Assembly: GCF_937876455.1 (NCBI RefSeq)
Contig: NZ_CALFIG010000016.1
Span: forward strand, 1-21,446
Source of the DNA: an uncultured Flavobacterium sp.
Lineage (GTDB): Bacteria > Bacteroidota > Bacteroidia > Flavobacteriales > Flavobacteriaceae
DNA: 21,446 nucleotides
Reading direction: 5' to 3'
Both the position numbers and the translations under genes were made by a program. Every line of letters begins with the position of its first letter. The stretch's first letter is position 1. Positions 6,747 to 15,476 of this stretch are shown piece after piece. The notes beneath the pieces are model-generated. The model had not been told where the DNA came from. It made no database searches and saw only the letters and a program-made list of their open reading frames with translations.

Positions 6747-7988
6747 ATGAAAAACAATAAGCTTTTCTTCCTCATCATTATAGCACTACTTATTGGAGTC
6801 GTTCTTGGGGGCATTGTCCATTATCAATTTCCTGATGCTATTCCATCTTTTTCTAAAAACATTAAATTATTGGGTACAATTTTCATTCGGTTGGTACAAA
6901 TGATCATTGCGCCATTGGTTTTTTCTACTTTGGTTGTGGGAATTGCTAAAATGGGCGACATGAAAATGGTAGGCCGTGTAGGAGGTAAAGCGATGATTTG
7001 GTTTTTATCTGCCTCTTCTATATCGCTATTGTTAGGTATGCTTTTAGTTAATTTCTTTGAGCCAGGAAAAGGTACAAATATTGATTTGAGAGACACGTCA
7101 GGAGCTAAAGAATTGGTTGAAAAAACCCATGAATTTTCCTTAGAGGAATTTGTTAATCATGTTATTCCAAAGAGTTTATTTGAAGCATTTGCACACAATG
7201 AAATTCTACAAATTGTTATTTTTTCCATATTGTTTGGACTTGCATTAGGTGCATTTAGCAAAAAAGAAGCCAAGCCTATCCTTAAACTTTTAGATGCTGT
7301 AGCTCATGTGGTACTCAAAATGGTAACTTATATTATGTGGACAGCACCCTTAGGTGTTTTAGGAGCAGTAGCTGGTGCTATTGCAAAACATGGTTTTGAA
7401 GTGTTTACCTTGTATGCAAAATACCTAGGCTCATTCTTAGTTGGTATACTTGTTTTGTGGATTATTTTATTGGCATTGGGTTATTTAATCCTTGGCAAAC
7501 GATTGTTTACTTTATTACAAAGAATAAAAAGTCCGTTATTAATTGCGTTTTCTACCACGAGTAGCGAAGCAGTATTTCCAAAAATGGTAGAAGAGTTAGA
7601 ACGTTTTGGTTGCCAACCAAAAATTGTATCGTTTATTTTGCCTTTAGGTTATTCATTTAACCTAGATGGCAGCATGATGTACATGACTTTTGCAAGTATT
7701 TTTATAGCTCAAGTGTACAATGTGCCTCTTGATTTAGGCGAACAAATAACCATGTTGTTAATCTTAATGTTAACGAGTAAAGGTGTTGCAGGCGTACCTA
7801 GAGCTTCACTAATTGTGATTGTAGCAACATGTGCTATGTTTGGTATTCCACCGGAAGGGATTGCATTAATTTTACCTATTGATCACTTTTGTGATATGGC
7901 AAGAAGCATGACAAATGTATTAGGAAATGCGTTAGCTACGAGTGTAATTGATAAATGGGAAACCAAACCAGAGCGTCATGAGGTTTAA
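6747..7988 (+). CDS. dicarboxylate/amino acid:cation symporter (DAACS family)
   Basis: 413 residues, multi-span inner-membrane transporter of the GltP/DctA type, which moves glutamate, aspartate or C4-dicarboxylates with Na+ or H+. Visible family landmarks: the first hairpin loop STTSSEA at 269-275 (a serine-rich loop in relatives), NLDG at 305-308 (NMDGT-like in relatives), the second hairpin TSKGVAGVP at 343-351, and the substrate-binding last helix with D383, R386 and N390. The Arg matching R397 of the archaeal homologue GltPh is kept, which fits an acidic substrate. It is the first gene of a rightward unit: the DedA gene starts inside its 3' end, with 11 nt of overlap. Confidence 0.93.
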   Translation: MKNNKLFFLIIIALLIGVVLGGIVHYQFPDAIPSFSKNIKLLGTIFIRLVQMIIAPLVFSTLVVGIAKMGDMKMVGRVGGKAMIWFLSASSISLLLGMLLVNFFEPGKGTNIDLRDTSGAKELVEKTHEFSLEEFVNHVIPKSLFEAFAHNEILQIVIFSILFGLALGAFSKKEAKPILKLLDAVAHVVLKMVTYIMWTAPLGVLGAVAGAIAKHGFEVFTLYAKYLGSFLVGILVLWIILLALGYLILGKRLFTLLQRIKSPLLIAFSTTSSEAVFPKMVEELERFGCQPKIVSFILPLGYSFNLDGSMMYMTFASIFIAQVYNVPLDLGEQITMLLILMLTSKGVAGVPRASLIVIVATCAMFGIPPEGIALILPIDHFCDMARSMTNVLGNALATSVIDKWETKPERHEV

Positions 7989-8709
7989 TTTCAACTCTAT
8001 TATTCAGGCCGTCGAAGCGGAACAAAAATTTAGATGGACGCAACTGTTTAACCCTGAATTTTACATTACACTTGAATACAGCGGTGTACCTATAGGCATT
8101 TACATGGTGCTATTTATCGTTTATGCAGAAACAGGGCTTTTTGCTGGCTTCTTTTTACCGGGAGACAGTTTACTGTTTTTATCTGGTATTTATGCTGAAA
8201 AATTAGCTGCACCCTTACGCTTTATCCCTGACACCTATTCTGATGTAACGGTTGTGGCATTGGCTATTGCACTAGCAGCTACAATTGGAAATATATTTGG
8301 CTATTGGTTTGGTGCTACGAGCGGGAGAGGCTTGTATACTAAAAAAGACGGCCTTTTATTTAAGAAAAAATACTTAGAGCAATCGCAAGTTTTCTTTGAA
8401 AGACACGGTGGCAAAGCCATTGTATTTGCGCGTTTTTTACCTGTAGTAAGAACGTTTGTTCCTATTATTGCGGGTATTGTGCACATGAAAAAAAGCAAAT
8501 TCATGCTTTACAATGTAATTAGCTCTCTCTTATGGTCATTTTCTCTTGTTTTTGCAGGTCATTTTTTATATGATTTATTTTTAACTAAATTTAATATTGA
8601 CCTCAAACAACACATTGAAACTATTGTATTGCTACTCATTGCCATTACTACCTTTCCACTAGTGATGAAAGCGATAAAAGCAAGAAAAAACAAATTGAAA
8701 AGTGAATAA
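7978..8709 (+). CDS. DedA family (VTT domain) membrane protein
   Basis: 243 residues from the ATG at 7978, which overlaps the 3' end of the symporter gene; a TTG at 7948 in the same frame is less likely. Family features: ETGLF with E51, PGD with D63, and ARFLPVVRTF with R152 and R158. The spacing of these four charged residues equals that of E39, D51, R130 and R136, which are essential in the E. coli DedA proteins YqjA and YghB. DedA proteins are inner-membrane lipid scramblases or flippases; some recycle undecaprenyl phosphate and others support proton-dependent homeostasis. The specific lipid here cannot be told. Its stop overlaps the next start (TAATG), so translation is probably coupled. 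Confidence 0.9.
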   Translation: MRFNFNSIIQAVEAEQKFRWTQLFNPEFYITLEYSGVPIGIYMVLFIVYAETGLFAGFFLPGDSLLFLSGIYAEKLAAPLRFIPDTYSDVTVVALAIALAATIGNIFGYWFGATSGRGLYTKKDGLLFKKKYLEQSQVFFERHGGKAIVFARFLPVVRTFVPIIAGIVHMKKSKFMLYNVISSLLWSFSLVFAGHFLYDLFLTKFNIDLKQHIETIVLLLIAITTFPLVMKAIKARKNKLKSE

Positions 8710-9821
8710 TGCAACTCAGTTATTGGGAACTTAAAAATTGGTTTTCGCAGGTAAATTTTACTGTTGTGGGTAGTGGCATTGTAGGGTTACACACCGCTTT
8801 GCGACTGAGAGAAAAATACCCTGCTTCCAAAATTTTAGTGCTCGAAAAAGGCACTTTGCCACAAGGTGCAAGTACAAAAAATGCTGGATTTGCTTGTTTT
8901 GGGAGTATTTCCGAAATTCTTGACGACTTAATAACACATTCTGAAGAAGAAGTGTTTCAATTGATACAAAAAAGATACGAAGGACTGCAATTGCTTCGAA
9001 AAAACTTAGGCGACAAAACGATTGACTATAAACCGTATGGTGGGTATGAAGTTTTTTTAACCAAAGACGAAAGTACGTTTGAAACGTGTATGCAAAGTAT
9101 CCCAAAAATTAACCAATTGGTTAAACCCTTGTTTAAAGAACCCGTTTATCATTTACAAAACAACCCTTTTCAATTTAAAAATTGTTTTGACTCCTTTATC
9201 GTTAACGCGTTTGAAGGGCAACTTGACACAGGAAATATGATGGAGGCGCTGCTTAAAAAAGCAATTGCAAATGGAATTCTTATCTTAAACAATCAAACCG
9301 TGAACGCTTATACCGAAGGAAATGACAGCGTTGAAGTGGTCACAAACGACTTTTCCTTTACTACGCATAAATTACTTTTTGCCACTAACGGATTTGCTCG
9401 TGAACTCACAAATAATGAAGTAGTACCTGCTCGTGCGCAAGTATTAATTACTGAACCTATTGAGAATTTACACATTAAAGGCACGTTTCATATCGATAAA
9501 GGCTATACGTATTTTAGAAATATAAACGACCGTATTTTAATAGGTGGCGGACGCAATTTAGATATTGATGGTGAAACAACAACCTCATTAGACACTACCG
9601 AATTGATTCAGCAACATTTGGAAGATGTTTTAAAAAATGTAATTTTGCCAGATACACCTTTTAAAATTGCGCATCGCTGGAGTGGTACCATGGGAGTAGG
9701 TTTACAAAAAAAACCGATTGTAAAACAACTTAGCAACAATGTATATTGTGGTGTTAGAATGGGCGGAATGGGTGTAGCAATAGGAAGTTTAATTGGTAAA
9801 GAATTAGCAGATTTAATATAA
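8709..9821 (+). CDS. FAD-dependent oxidoreductase, DAO family
   Basis: 370 residues. An N-terminal FAD-binding Rossmann motif GSGIVG (21-26) is followed by E46 at the end of the second strand (VLEKG). PQGASTKNAGF (51-61) resembles the G-S-x-N-x-G segment of amine and amino-acid oxidases of the D-amino-acid-oxidase/glycine-oxidase superfamily. The C-terminal block GVRMGGMGVAIG closes the FAD site. Members oxidise secondary or primary amines, but the substrate here is not identifiable. No signal peptide. Start and stop are tightly packed: the ATG overlaps the dedA stop by one base, and the stop directly touches the mtgA ATG. Confidence 0.88.
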   Translation: MQLSYWELKNWFSQVNFTVVGSGIVGLHTALRLREKYPASKILVLEKGTLPQGASTKNAGFACFGSISEILDDLITHSEEEVFQLIQKRYEGLQLLRKNLGDKTIDYKPYGGYEVFLTKDESTFETCMQSIPKINQLVKPLFKEPVYHLQNNPFQFKNCFDSFIVNAFEGQLDTGNMMEALLKKAIANGILILNNQTVNAYTEGNDSVEVVTNDFSFTTHKLLFATNGFARELTNNEVVPARAQVLITEPIENLHIKGTFHIDKGYTYFRNINDRILIGGGRNLDIDGETTTSLDTTELIQQHLEDVLKNVILPDTPFKIAHRWSGTMGVGLQKKPIVKQLSNNVYCGVRMGGMGVAIGSLIGKELADLI

Positions 9822-10553
9822 ATGGCAGCTACAAAATCAAACACAAAATCAACGCCTACAAAAGGGAAAGTGTCTTTAAAAAAAAGAATATTCAAATTGA
9901 TTTGGAAAACAATTCTTTGGTTTAATATCATCAGTTTATTTTTTGTCATCCTCTATAAATTTGTACCCGTTCCTTTTACACCCTTAATGGTGATAAGGCA
10001 TTTTGAAAATTCATTTGATGGGAAAGATATAGAAACAAAACACAATTGGGTGCCTATTGAAGCAATTTCTAAAAACCTTCAAAAAGCAGTAATTGCGAGT
10101 GAAGATGGTAACTTTTGCCACCATAGCGGATTTGACTTTAAAGCGATGCAAAAAGCAGCTATGGGTAATTTTAAAGGAAAACGATTAAAGGGCGGAAGTA
10201 CGATTTCGCAACAAACAGCAAAAAATGTATTTCTTTGGCAAAGAAGAAGTTATTTTAGAAAAGCGCTTGAAGCCTATTTTACAGTACTTATTGAAATCAT
10301 TTGGGGAAAAGAACGCATCATGGAGGTGTATTTAAACAGCATCGAAATGGGCGATGGTGTCTATGGAGCCGAAGCCGCTTGTCAGCATTGGTATGGAAAA
10401 GATTGTAAAAGTTTAACTCGTGTACAAGCTGCAGGCATTGCTGCCATATTACCTAATCCAAGAAAGTATAAACCCAATAGCGGTAGTGGCTACATCAATA
10501 CTAGAAAAGCTAAAATTGCACGTTTTATTTTAATGACTAAATTAAGTTATTAA
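9822..10553 (+). CDS. mtgA: monofunctional peptidoglycan glycosyltransferase
   Basis: 243 residues. A basic Lys/Thr-rich cytoplasmic head (1-28) is followed by one membrane anchor (about 30-50) and a family-51 glycosyltransferase domain. Signatures: VIASEDGNFCHHSGFD with the catalytic E94, KGGSTISQQ at 123-131, and KERIMEVYLNSIEMG, which carries a second conserved Glu (E168). The enzyme polymerises lipid II into glycan strands at the outer face of the inner membrane and has no transpeptidase domain, as expected for MtgA. The ATG directly follows the stop of the upstream oxidoreductase gene, and a strong hairpin terminator begins 2 nt after its own stop, so it closes the four-gene unit. Confidence 0.95.
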   Translation: MAATKSNTKSTPTKGKVSLKKRIFKLIWKTILWFNIISLFFVILYKFVPVPFTPLMVIRHFENSFDGKDIETKHNWVPIEAISKNLQKAVIASEDGNFCHHSGFDFKAMQKAAMGNFKGKRLKGGSTISQQTAKNVFLWQRRSYFRKALEAYFTVLIEIIWGKERIMEVYLNSIEMGDGVYGAEAACQHWYGKDCKSLTRVQAAGIAAILPNPRKYKPNSGSGYINTRKAKIARFILMTKLSY

Positions 10554-10554
10554 A

Positions 10555-10584
10555 AAAACCTGTAAAAGTGACTTTACAGGTTTT
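10555..10584. terminator. bidirectional intrinsic terminator between mtgA and the prolyl oligopeptidase gene
   Basis: AAAACCTGTAAA (10555-10566) and TTTACAGGTTTT (10573-10584) form a perfect 12-bp stem around a 6-nt loop. In the leftward direction it is followed by a run of seven Ts (complement of 10558-10552), so it should stop the peptidase transcript well. Rightward the stem supplies only four Ts before A-rich sequence, so it is weaker for mtgA. Confidence 0.88.
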
Positions 10585-10612
10585 AAAATAGTATTTTATA
10601 AATCGTATTTAT

Positions 10613-12712
10613 TTACAACTTTTTTATTCCCATATTATATAAGGTAAAAGCCTGCATGTCTGCAAATTCTGCTATAGTAGAACTAACAGATTTTCCCGCT
10701 CCATGACCAGCATTTACATCAATACGAATTAATACTGGATTGGAACCCGCTTGTTTTTCCTGTAAATTAGCCGCAAATTTAAAACTATGTGCGGGTACTA
10801 CTCTATCATCATGATCACCTGTTGTAACTAATGTTGCTGGATAAGCAACTCCGTTTTTTACATTATGTACAGGTGAATAGCCTTTTAAATAGGTAAACAT
10901 TTCTTGACTTTGCTCTGCTGTTCCATAATCATATGCCCAACCAGCACCTGCTGTAAATGTATGGTAACGTAACATGTCTAATACCCCAACACCTGGTAAG
11001 GCAACTTTAAACAAATCGGGGCGTTGTGTCATACAGGCACCAACTAATAACCCACCATTTGATCTTCCAGAAATAGCTAAAAAGTTTGAAGATGTATATT
11101 GTTTTTGAATTAAGTATTCTGCAGCTGCAATAAAATCATCAAATACATTTTGTTTTTTTTGTTGAATGCCAGCGTCATGCCATTCTTTTCCATACTCGCC
11201 TCCACCTCTTAAATTTGCGACAGCATATATACCTCCATTTTCAAGCCAAACCGCATTGGCAATGCTAAATGATGGTGTAACACTTATATTAAAACCACCG
11301 TAACCGTATAACATAGTAGGATTATTGCCGTCTAGTTTGAGGCCTTTTTTGTATGTAATAATCATAGGTATTTTTGTTCCGTCTTTTGAAGGATAAAATA
11401 CTTGTTCAGAAGTGTATAATTCAGAATTAAAATCGACTTTAGGTTTTTGATAAATAGTCGATTCCCCATTGCTAACATTATATGCGTAGGTTGTTCCTGG
11501 TGTTACATAATTTGTAAAAGAAAAATACAGTGTTTTTACTTCTTTTTTGCCCCCAAAACCACTAGCTGTTCCAATTCCTGGTAATTTAATTTCTCTTACT
11601 AAAGTACCATCATAGTTGTATTGCTTAACAAATGACAAAGCATCTTTCATGTATTGTGCAAAAATATAACCTCCTCCTGTTGAAATAGATAAAACATTCT
11701 TTGTTTCTGGAATAATTGTTTTCCAATTTGATTTAACGGGATTCGTTACGTCTAAAGCAATTAACTTTTTATTAGGTGCATCTTCATTTGTACTAATAAA
11801 AAATAAATTTCCTTTATTATCTACTACATCATAGTCATAGTTCATGTAATCAATAAGCGTTTGAATTACAAAAGTAGGTTTGTTTAAATCAACTACATAT
11901 AATTCATTTCCGCTTGTAGCATTTGCAGCCGTAATTATTAAATAACTATTATCTTCAGTTACTGAGCCTCCTACATAACGTCTTTTAAAATCTGCACCAA
12001 AAACGACTTTGTCTAGTGACTGTTTTGTACCTAATTTATGATAATAGAGTTTGTGTTGATCTGTTTTGGCAGAAAGTTCACTTCCCATTGGTTTGTCATA
12101 GCTCGAATAATAAAACCCTTCATTTTTATACCAGGAAACACCACTAAATTTGATATCGACTAATGTATCGCCAATGATTTCCTTTGTTTCAGCATTCATG
12201 ACAATTACTTTTCGCCAATCACTTCCTGCTTCTGAAATTGAATAAGCAACTAGTTTTCCATCATTGGTAAAATTAAGTCCCGCTAAAGAAGTAGAACCGT
12301 CTTTTGAAAATGAGTTTGGATCTAAAAAGACTTCTTCTTTTCCTGAATTTTCTTTTCTATATAACACAGACTGGTTTTGTAAGCCGTTATTTTTATAAAA
12401 ATAAGTATATTTTCCTTCTTTAAAGGGCGCTGAAATTTTTTCATAATTCCACAGCTTTTGCATACGCTCTTTTAGTTGATTTCTAAAAGGAATTTGATCT
12501 AAATAACTAAATGTTACCTTATTTTGCTCTTTTACCCAATTTTCGGTTTCAACGCTTCTATCGTCTTCTAACCAGCGGTAAGGATCTTCAATTTCATTAG
12601 AAAAATAAACATCTTTATGTGCTGCTTTTTTTGTTTTTGGATATTGAATAGAATGTTGAGCTATCATTGTTGATGAGACTAATAGTGTTGTGAGTAAAAT
12701 AATATTTTTCAT
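10613..12712 (-). CDS. prolyl oligopeptidase (S9A), exported
   Basis: 699 residues from the ATG at 12712; an in-frame TTG two codons upstream is a poorer start. A signal peptide (about 1-18, ending MIAQ) predicts export. The N-terminal segment DPYRWLED is typical of prolyl endopeptidases, followed by a beta-propeller gate domain and a C-terminal alpha/beta hydrolase. Catalytic residues: S551 in SGRSNGG, D635 in GDHDDRV and H670 in NAGHGAG; the neighbouring R637 matches the substrate-binding Arg of porcine prolyl oligopeptidase. The length fits the family (about 700). It cleaves peptides after proline, here probably in the periplasm. It has its own -7 box, lies 38 nt after the TonB receptor gene and ends at the bidirectional terminator. 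Confidence 0.94.
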   Translation of the reverse strand: MKNIILLTTLLVSSTMIAQHSIQYPKTKKAAHKDVYFSNEIEDPYRWLEDDRSVETENWVKEQNKVTFSYLDQIPFRNQLKERMQKLWNYEKISAPFKEGKYTYFYKNNGLQNQSVLYRKENSGKEEVFLDPNSFSKDGSTSLAGLNFTNDGKLVAYSISEAGSDWRKVIVMNAETKEIIGDTLVDIKFSGVSWYKNEGFYYSSYDKPMGSELSAKTDQHKLYYHKLGTKQSLDKVVFGADFKRRYVGGSVTEDNSYLIITAANATSGNELYVVDLNKPTFVIQTLIDYMNYDYDVVDNKGNLFFISTNEDAPNKKLIALDVTNPVKSNWKTIIPETKNVLSISTGGGYIFAQYMKDALSFVKQYNYDGTLVREIKLPGIGTASGFGGKKEVKTLYFSFTNYVTPGTTYAYNVSNGESTIYQKPKVDFNSELYTSEQVFYPSKDGTKIPMIITYKKGLKLDGNNPTMLYGYGGFNISVTPSFSIANAVWLENGGIYAVANLRGGGEYGKEWHDAGIQQKKQNVFDDFIAAAEYLIQKQYTSSNFLAISGRSNGGLLVGACMTQRPDLFKVALPGVGVLDMLRYHTFTAGAGWAYDYGTAEQSQEMFTYLKGYSPVHNVKNGVAYPATLVTTGDHDDRVVPAHSFKFAANLQEKQAGSNPVLIRIDVNAGHGAGKSVSSTIAEFADMQAFTLYNMGIKKL

Positions 12713-12736
12713 TTTCAATTTTTTAATTATGAATCA

Positions 12737-12744
12737 CAAATATA
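12737..12744 (-). promoter_or_regulatory. -7 promoter box for the prolyl oligopeptidase gene
   Basis: TATATTTG on the minus strand (12744 to 12737) matches TAnnTTTG exactly and lies 24 nt upstream of the ATG, in the short gap after the receptor gene. The nearest TTG (12773-12771) is 26 nt upstream, slightly beyond the usual spacing. Confidence 0.55.
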
Positions 12745-12750
12745 CTAAAT

Positions 12751-14961
12751 CTATAGACTAAAATTTAAACCAAAAATTACATTCCGTCCCATATTATACA
12801 TTCCTTCAGATTTTAATCTTGACAAATGGGCAATATATTCTTTATTTAAAACATTTGTCCCCGATACAAACAGTTTAAAATTCACTTTATTCCAATGCAC
12901 ATCGGTTCCTACACCCGAACCGAGAAGTAAATAATCATTAGTAGATGTTTCAAAGCTGCTGATTCTGTTTTGTGCCAATGTGTAATTTGCTTGCACAAAT
13001 ACATATGCATTTTTGAACGTTGAATTGATGTTAAAACTAGCTTTAAAATTATTTTTCCAAACATTAGCGGGAAGTAAAGGCAAATTTAAATCACCTCTTT
13101 GTTGACCAATTACCATTTCATAACTACTTGTAATGTGTAACCAATCAAAAGGATGTGGGTGAAAATGTATTCCTGCTTCGCCACCAAATAAAACGGCATT
13201 GTTTTGAGTATACTTGTAAACGACATTACCATCAATTTCATCACCCGTTGGTTGAATAAAAATGTAATTCGTAATATGATTATAAAAACCATTAACAAAA
13301 AAATCAACGTGTTCTTTTGTGTAATCAACATTTAAATCAAGTTGCACATTTTGTTCGTTTTTCAAGGCAACATTACCTATTTCATACCGATTGCTACCTT
13401 CGTGTACCCCATTTGAAGTTAGTTCGGCTAAATTTGGCGCTCTAAATCCTGTTGCTACATTAAATCTTGTAACAACTGCGTCATTCCATTTTGATTTTAC
13501 GCCAAATGCAGCATTAAAACTTTCAAATTTTCTATTTACGGTAGGAAAAAATCCCTCTTCGCCTTCCTCGCCAAAAGTTGAAGCATTTATTTTTCTTTGA
13601 TCGTAACGCAAACCGAGCTGAAGCACATTTTTGGAAAAATTAACCTGAGTTGTTGCAAAAAGCCCAACATCAGACATCACTGCATCTGGAATTAAGCGTT
13701 CTGCTCCATAATTCATGTTTTTTTGATGCAGTCCTTGGATACCAATTATATTTTCAAACTTACCGTAAGTTGGTAAATAATAGCGTATATTATAATTAAA
13801 TGTTTTTAACTTCATGTTTAACGCTACCTCATCTGGACTTTCAATTTCTTTTCTATTATTGAAAACATAACCAATTGTTGACTCTAAACGTGACTTAGTA
13901 AAAAATACTTTTTGATTTAAACTCAATATATGATTATCAATACGCTGACTTGGAAATAAAGGCGTTCTAAATTGCAAATCAACCAGATTACGTTCTGGCA
14001 ATCCTAGATTTAAATAATTATAATTATAGCGTAAATCTGCCGTATATTTTGAAGTTTCATAAGCTGTGCCTAACTTAATGTCTTTCTCTATAAATCGAGT
14101 ATTAACAACAGATTCGCCATTTGGTATTTTATAATCGGCATGTGTAGTATAATTATTTTGCCACAAAAATTTGAATGTTTTCAATGACGATTTAACGCCA
14201 AAAGAAGTATTGGAACCTTGTGTATTAGAATGAAAAATTTGATTTAATTCCATATTTGTTTTTCCACTCATGGTGTACTTTTCTGGATTAAAATAGAGCA
14301 CGCCACCCATAGCATCAGAGCCATATAACAATGAAGCGGGACCTTTAATTATTTCTACACTCTCTAAACCATTTGCATTTAATCCTAAGCCATGTTCTTC
14401 TCCAAATTGTTGATTTTCTAATCGAATGCCCTGTGCATAAGTCAAAACTCTATTGCCACTTAAACCTCGAATAATGGGTTTGCCAATTGAATTACCTGTT
14501 GCTACTTGACTTACTCCCGGATTGCTAGCCAACGCCTCTGAAAGATTCACTATGCCTTGACCCTGTAAATTTTTTAATGTCAAATGATCTATTTTCATGA
14601 CATTCTCTTTTTGGGTCTTATTAAAAACAGAAGAAACAAGTACCTCATCGATATGATGTGCATGTGTTTGTAACGTAATTTCAACTTTTTTGTTTTCATT
14701 AACCGCAAGTTGAAATGTTTCTGATTTTAATTCAAATCCTTCTTTTTCAAAGAGTAAAGTGCATGTGCCAACAGGAACATTTGTTAGCAAAAAATCGCCA
14801 TTTTGATTTGAAAATGTATAACTGTTCGATTCGTATACGGTAATTTTTGCGTTTATAATTGGTTTATTGGTTTCTGATTTTAGTGTCCCAAAAATTGAAT
14901 TTTGAGCAAATGCCACAAACGAATAACTCATCAAAAAGATGAGAAAAATATATTTTTTCAT
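12751..14961 (-). CDS. TonB-dependent outer-membrane receptor, probably for a metal or metal complex
   Basis: 736 residues. Signal peptide 1-19 (ending VAFA, then Q20); carboxypeptidase-regulatory-like beta-sandwich about 21-98; a His cluster THAHH at 99-103; a TonB-box-like IDEVLVS at 104-110; plug domain about 115-228 with IRGLSGNRVL and IKGPASLLYGSDAMGG; then a 22-strand-type barrel to the end. The barrel carries TGFRAPNLAEL (504-514) and a GVHEGSNRYEIGN stretch (518-530) reminiscent of zinc receptors of the ZnuD type, plus HFHPHP at 599-604. These His groups and the neighbouring His/CxxC protein point to metal uptake; the ligand (zinc, copper or other) is an inference. Siderophore uptake is the alternative. 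The gene follows the small protein after a 172-nt gap with a palindromic repeat. Confidence 0.9.
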   Translation of the reverse strand: MKKYIFLIFLMSYSFVAFAQNSIFGTLKSETNKPIINAKITVYESNSYTFSNQNGDFLLTNVPVGTCTLLFEKEGFELKSETFQLAVNENKKVEITLQTHAHHIDEVLVSSVFNKTQKENVMKIDHLTLKNLQGQGIVNLSEALASNPGVSQVATGNSIGKPIIRGLSGNRVLTYAQGIRLENQQFGEEHGLGLNANGLESVEIIKGPASLLYGSDAMGGVLYFNPEKYTMSGKTNMELNQIFHSNTQGSNTSFGVKSSLKTFKFLWQNNYTTHADYKIPNGESVVNTRFIEKDIKLGTAYETSKYTADLRYNYNYLNLGLPERNLVDLQFRTPLFPSQRIDNHILSLNQKVFFTKSRLESTIGYVFNNRKEIESPDEVALNMKLKTFNYNIRYYLPTYGKFENIIGIQGLHQKNMNYGAERLIPDAVMSDVGLFATTQVNFSKNVLQLGLRYDQRKINASTFGEEGEEGFFPTVNRKFESFNAAFGVKSKWNDAVVTRFNVATGFRAPNLAELTSNGVHEGSNRYEIGNVALKNEQNVQLDLNVDYTKEHVDFFVNGFYNHITNYIFIQPTGDEIDGNVVYKYTQNNAVLFGGEAGIHFHPHPFDWLHITSSYEMVIGQQRGDLNLPLLPANVWKNNFKASFNINSTFKNAYVFVQANYTLAQNRISSFETSTNDYLLLGSGVGTDVHWNKVNFKLFVSGTNVLNKEYIAHLSRLKSEGMYNMGRNVIFGLNFSL

Positions 14962-14999
14962 ATACGTTTAAATTTTATTGATTTAAATTGCTATTTCTT

Positions 15000-15063
15000 G
15001 CCATAGATTTATAGGATTAATAAGGATTTTTAAAAATCCCTGTCAATCTTTCTAATCAGTGGC
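15000..15063. repeat. 64-nt imperfect palindrome before the TonB receptor gene
   Basis: The left arm (15000-15031) and the reverse complement of the right arm (15032-15063) agree at 23 of 32 positions. Both ends are GCCA/TGGC, and the core GGATTTTTAAAAATCC (15024-15039) is a perfect 16-nt palindrome. Together with the hairpin just to the right it fills most of the 172-nt gap. The layout GCCA-n-GATT-n-GGATTTTT resembles intergenic palindromes I associate with flavobacterial genomes. Confidence 0.7.
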
Positions 15064-15074
15064 TTCACTATTTA

Positions 15075-15107
15075 TTCGATTCTGACCCGAGCTTGCGAAT
15101 TGACGAA
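15075..15107. repeat. hairpin beside the 64-nt palindrome
   Basis: TTCGATTC (15075-15082) pairs with GAAT (15097-15100) and CGAA (15104-15107), with a 3-nt bulge on the right and a 14-nt GC-richer loop. The loop sequence TGACCCGAGCTTGC stands out from the AT-rich surroundings. It may be part of the same dispersed element. Confidence 0.45.
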
Positions 15108-15133
15108 GTAAACAAGTTCAAAATAAAAAAAAC

Positions 15134-15472
15134 TTAAACTAAAGGTGGTCCTCGATGAAAATAAAATAAAAATTCCTTTTCTTTAACTATAAAAATATAG
15201 TTGTCAATAAAATGAAATTTGGATTGAAGATTTATGAAATTAAATGTAAAAATTTCTGAAGAAAGAAATGCAGCAAACTCAAATTCGCAGACTGGACATT
15301 CTTCTTTCTCTTTGTATAGCTTTTTATAAGAGAATGCTTTTATATTTTTAGTATGTGTTACTTCGCTCTGATGATGTGTTTCATCTATAAAAATATGTAA
15401 AGACTGATAGCAAATGGCAAATACCATTACTATCAGTACTAAAAAATTAATCTTTACATACTTGTATTTCAT
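15134..15472 (-). CDS. small His/CxxC single-span protein, unknown function (putative metal-linked)
   Basis: 112 residues, not assigned to a named gene. One N-terminal hydrophobic span (about 9-25) is followed by H26, H33, H34 and H40, then C59-P-V-C62, and the C-terminus ends with HRGPPLV (H106, RGPP 107-110). A Cys pair and an Arg-x-Pro-Pro end recall the DUF2946-type proteins found beside TonB receptors for copper or zinc; that link is from memory and not proven. The signal-anchor predicts that the His and Cys residues face the periplasm. It begins 4 nt after the asd stop and precedes the TonB receptor, suggesting co-transcription and a role in metal sensing, delivery or receptor function. 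Confidence 0.75.
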   Translation of the reverse strand: MKYKYVKINFLVLIVMVFAICYQSLHIFIDETHHQSEVTHTKNIKAFSYKKLYKEKEECPVCEFEFAAFLSSEIFTFNFINLQSKFHFIDNYIFIVKEKEFLFYFHRGPPLV

Positions 15473-15476
15473 TTAA

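Noticed and set aside
13110..13331. A 73-codon frame within the TonB receptor gene
   Set aside because: Shadow of the receptor coding sequence with no independent evidence.
14967..14989. Two TTTAAATT copies 15 nt apart before the TonB receptor ATG, possible operator half-sites
   Set aside because: The words are short and pure AT in an AT-rich gap, so two copies are easily expected by chance.
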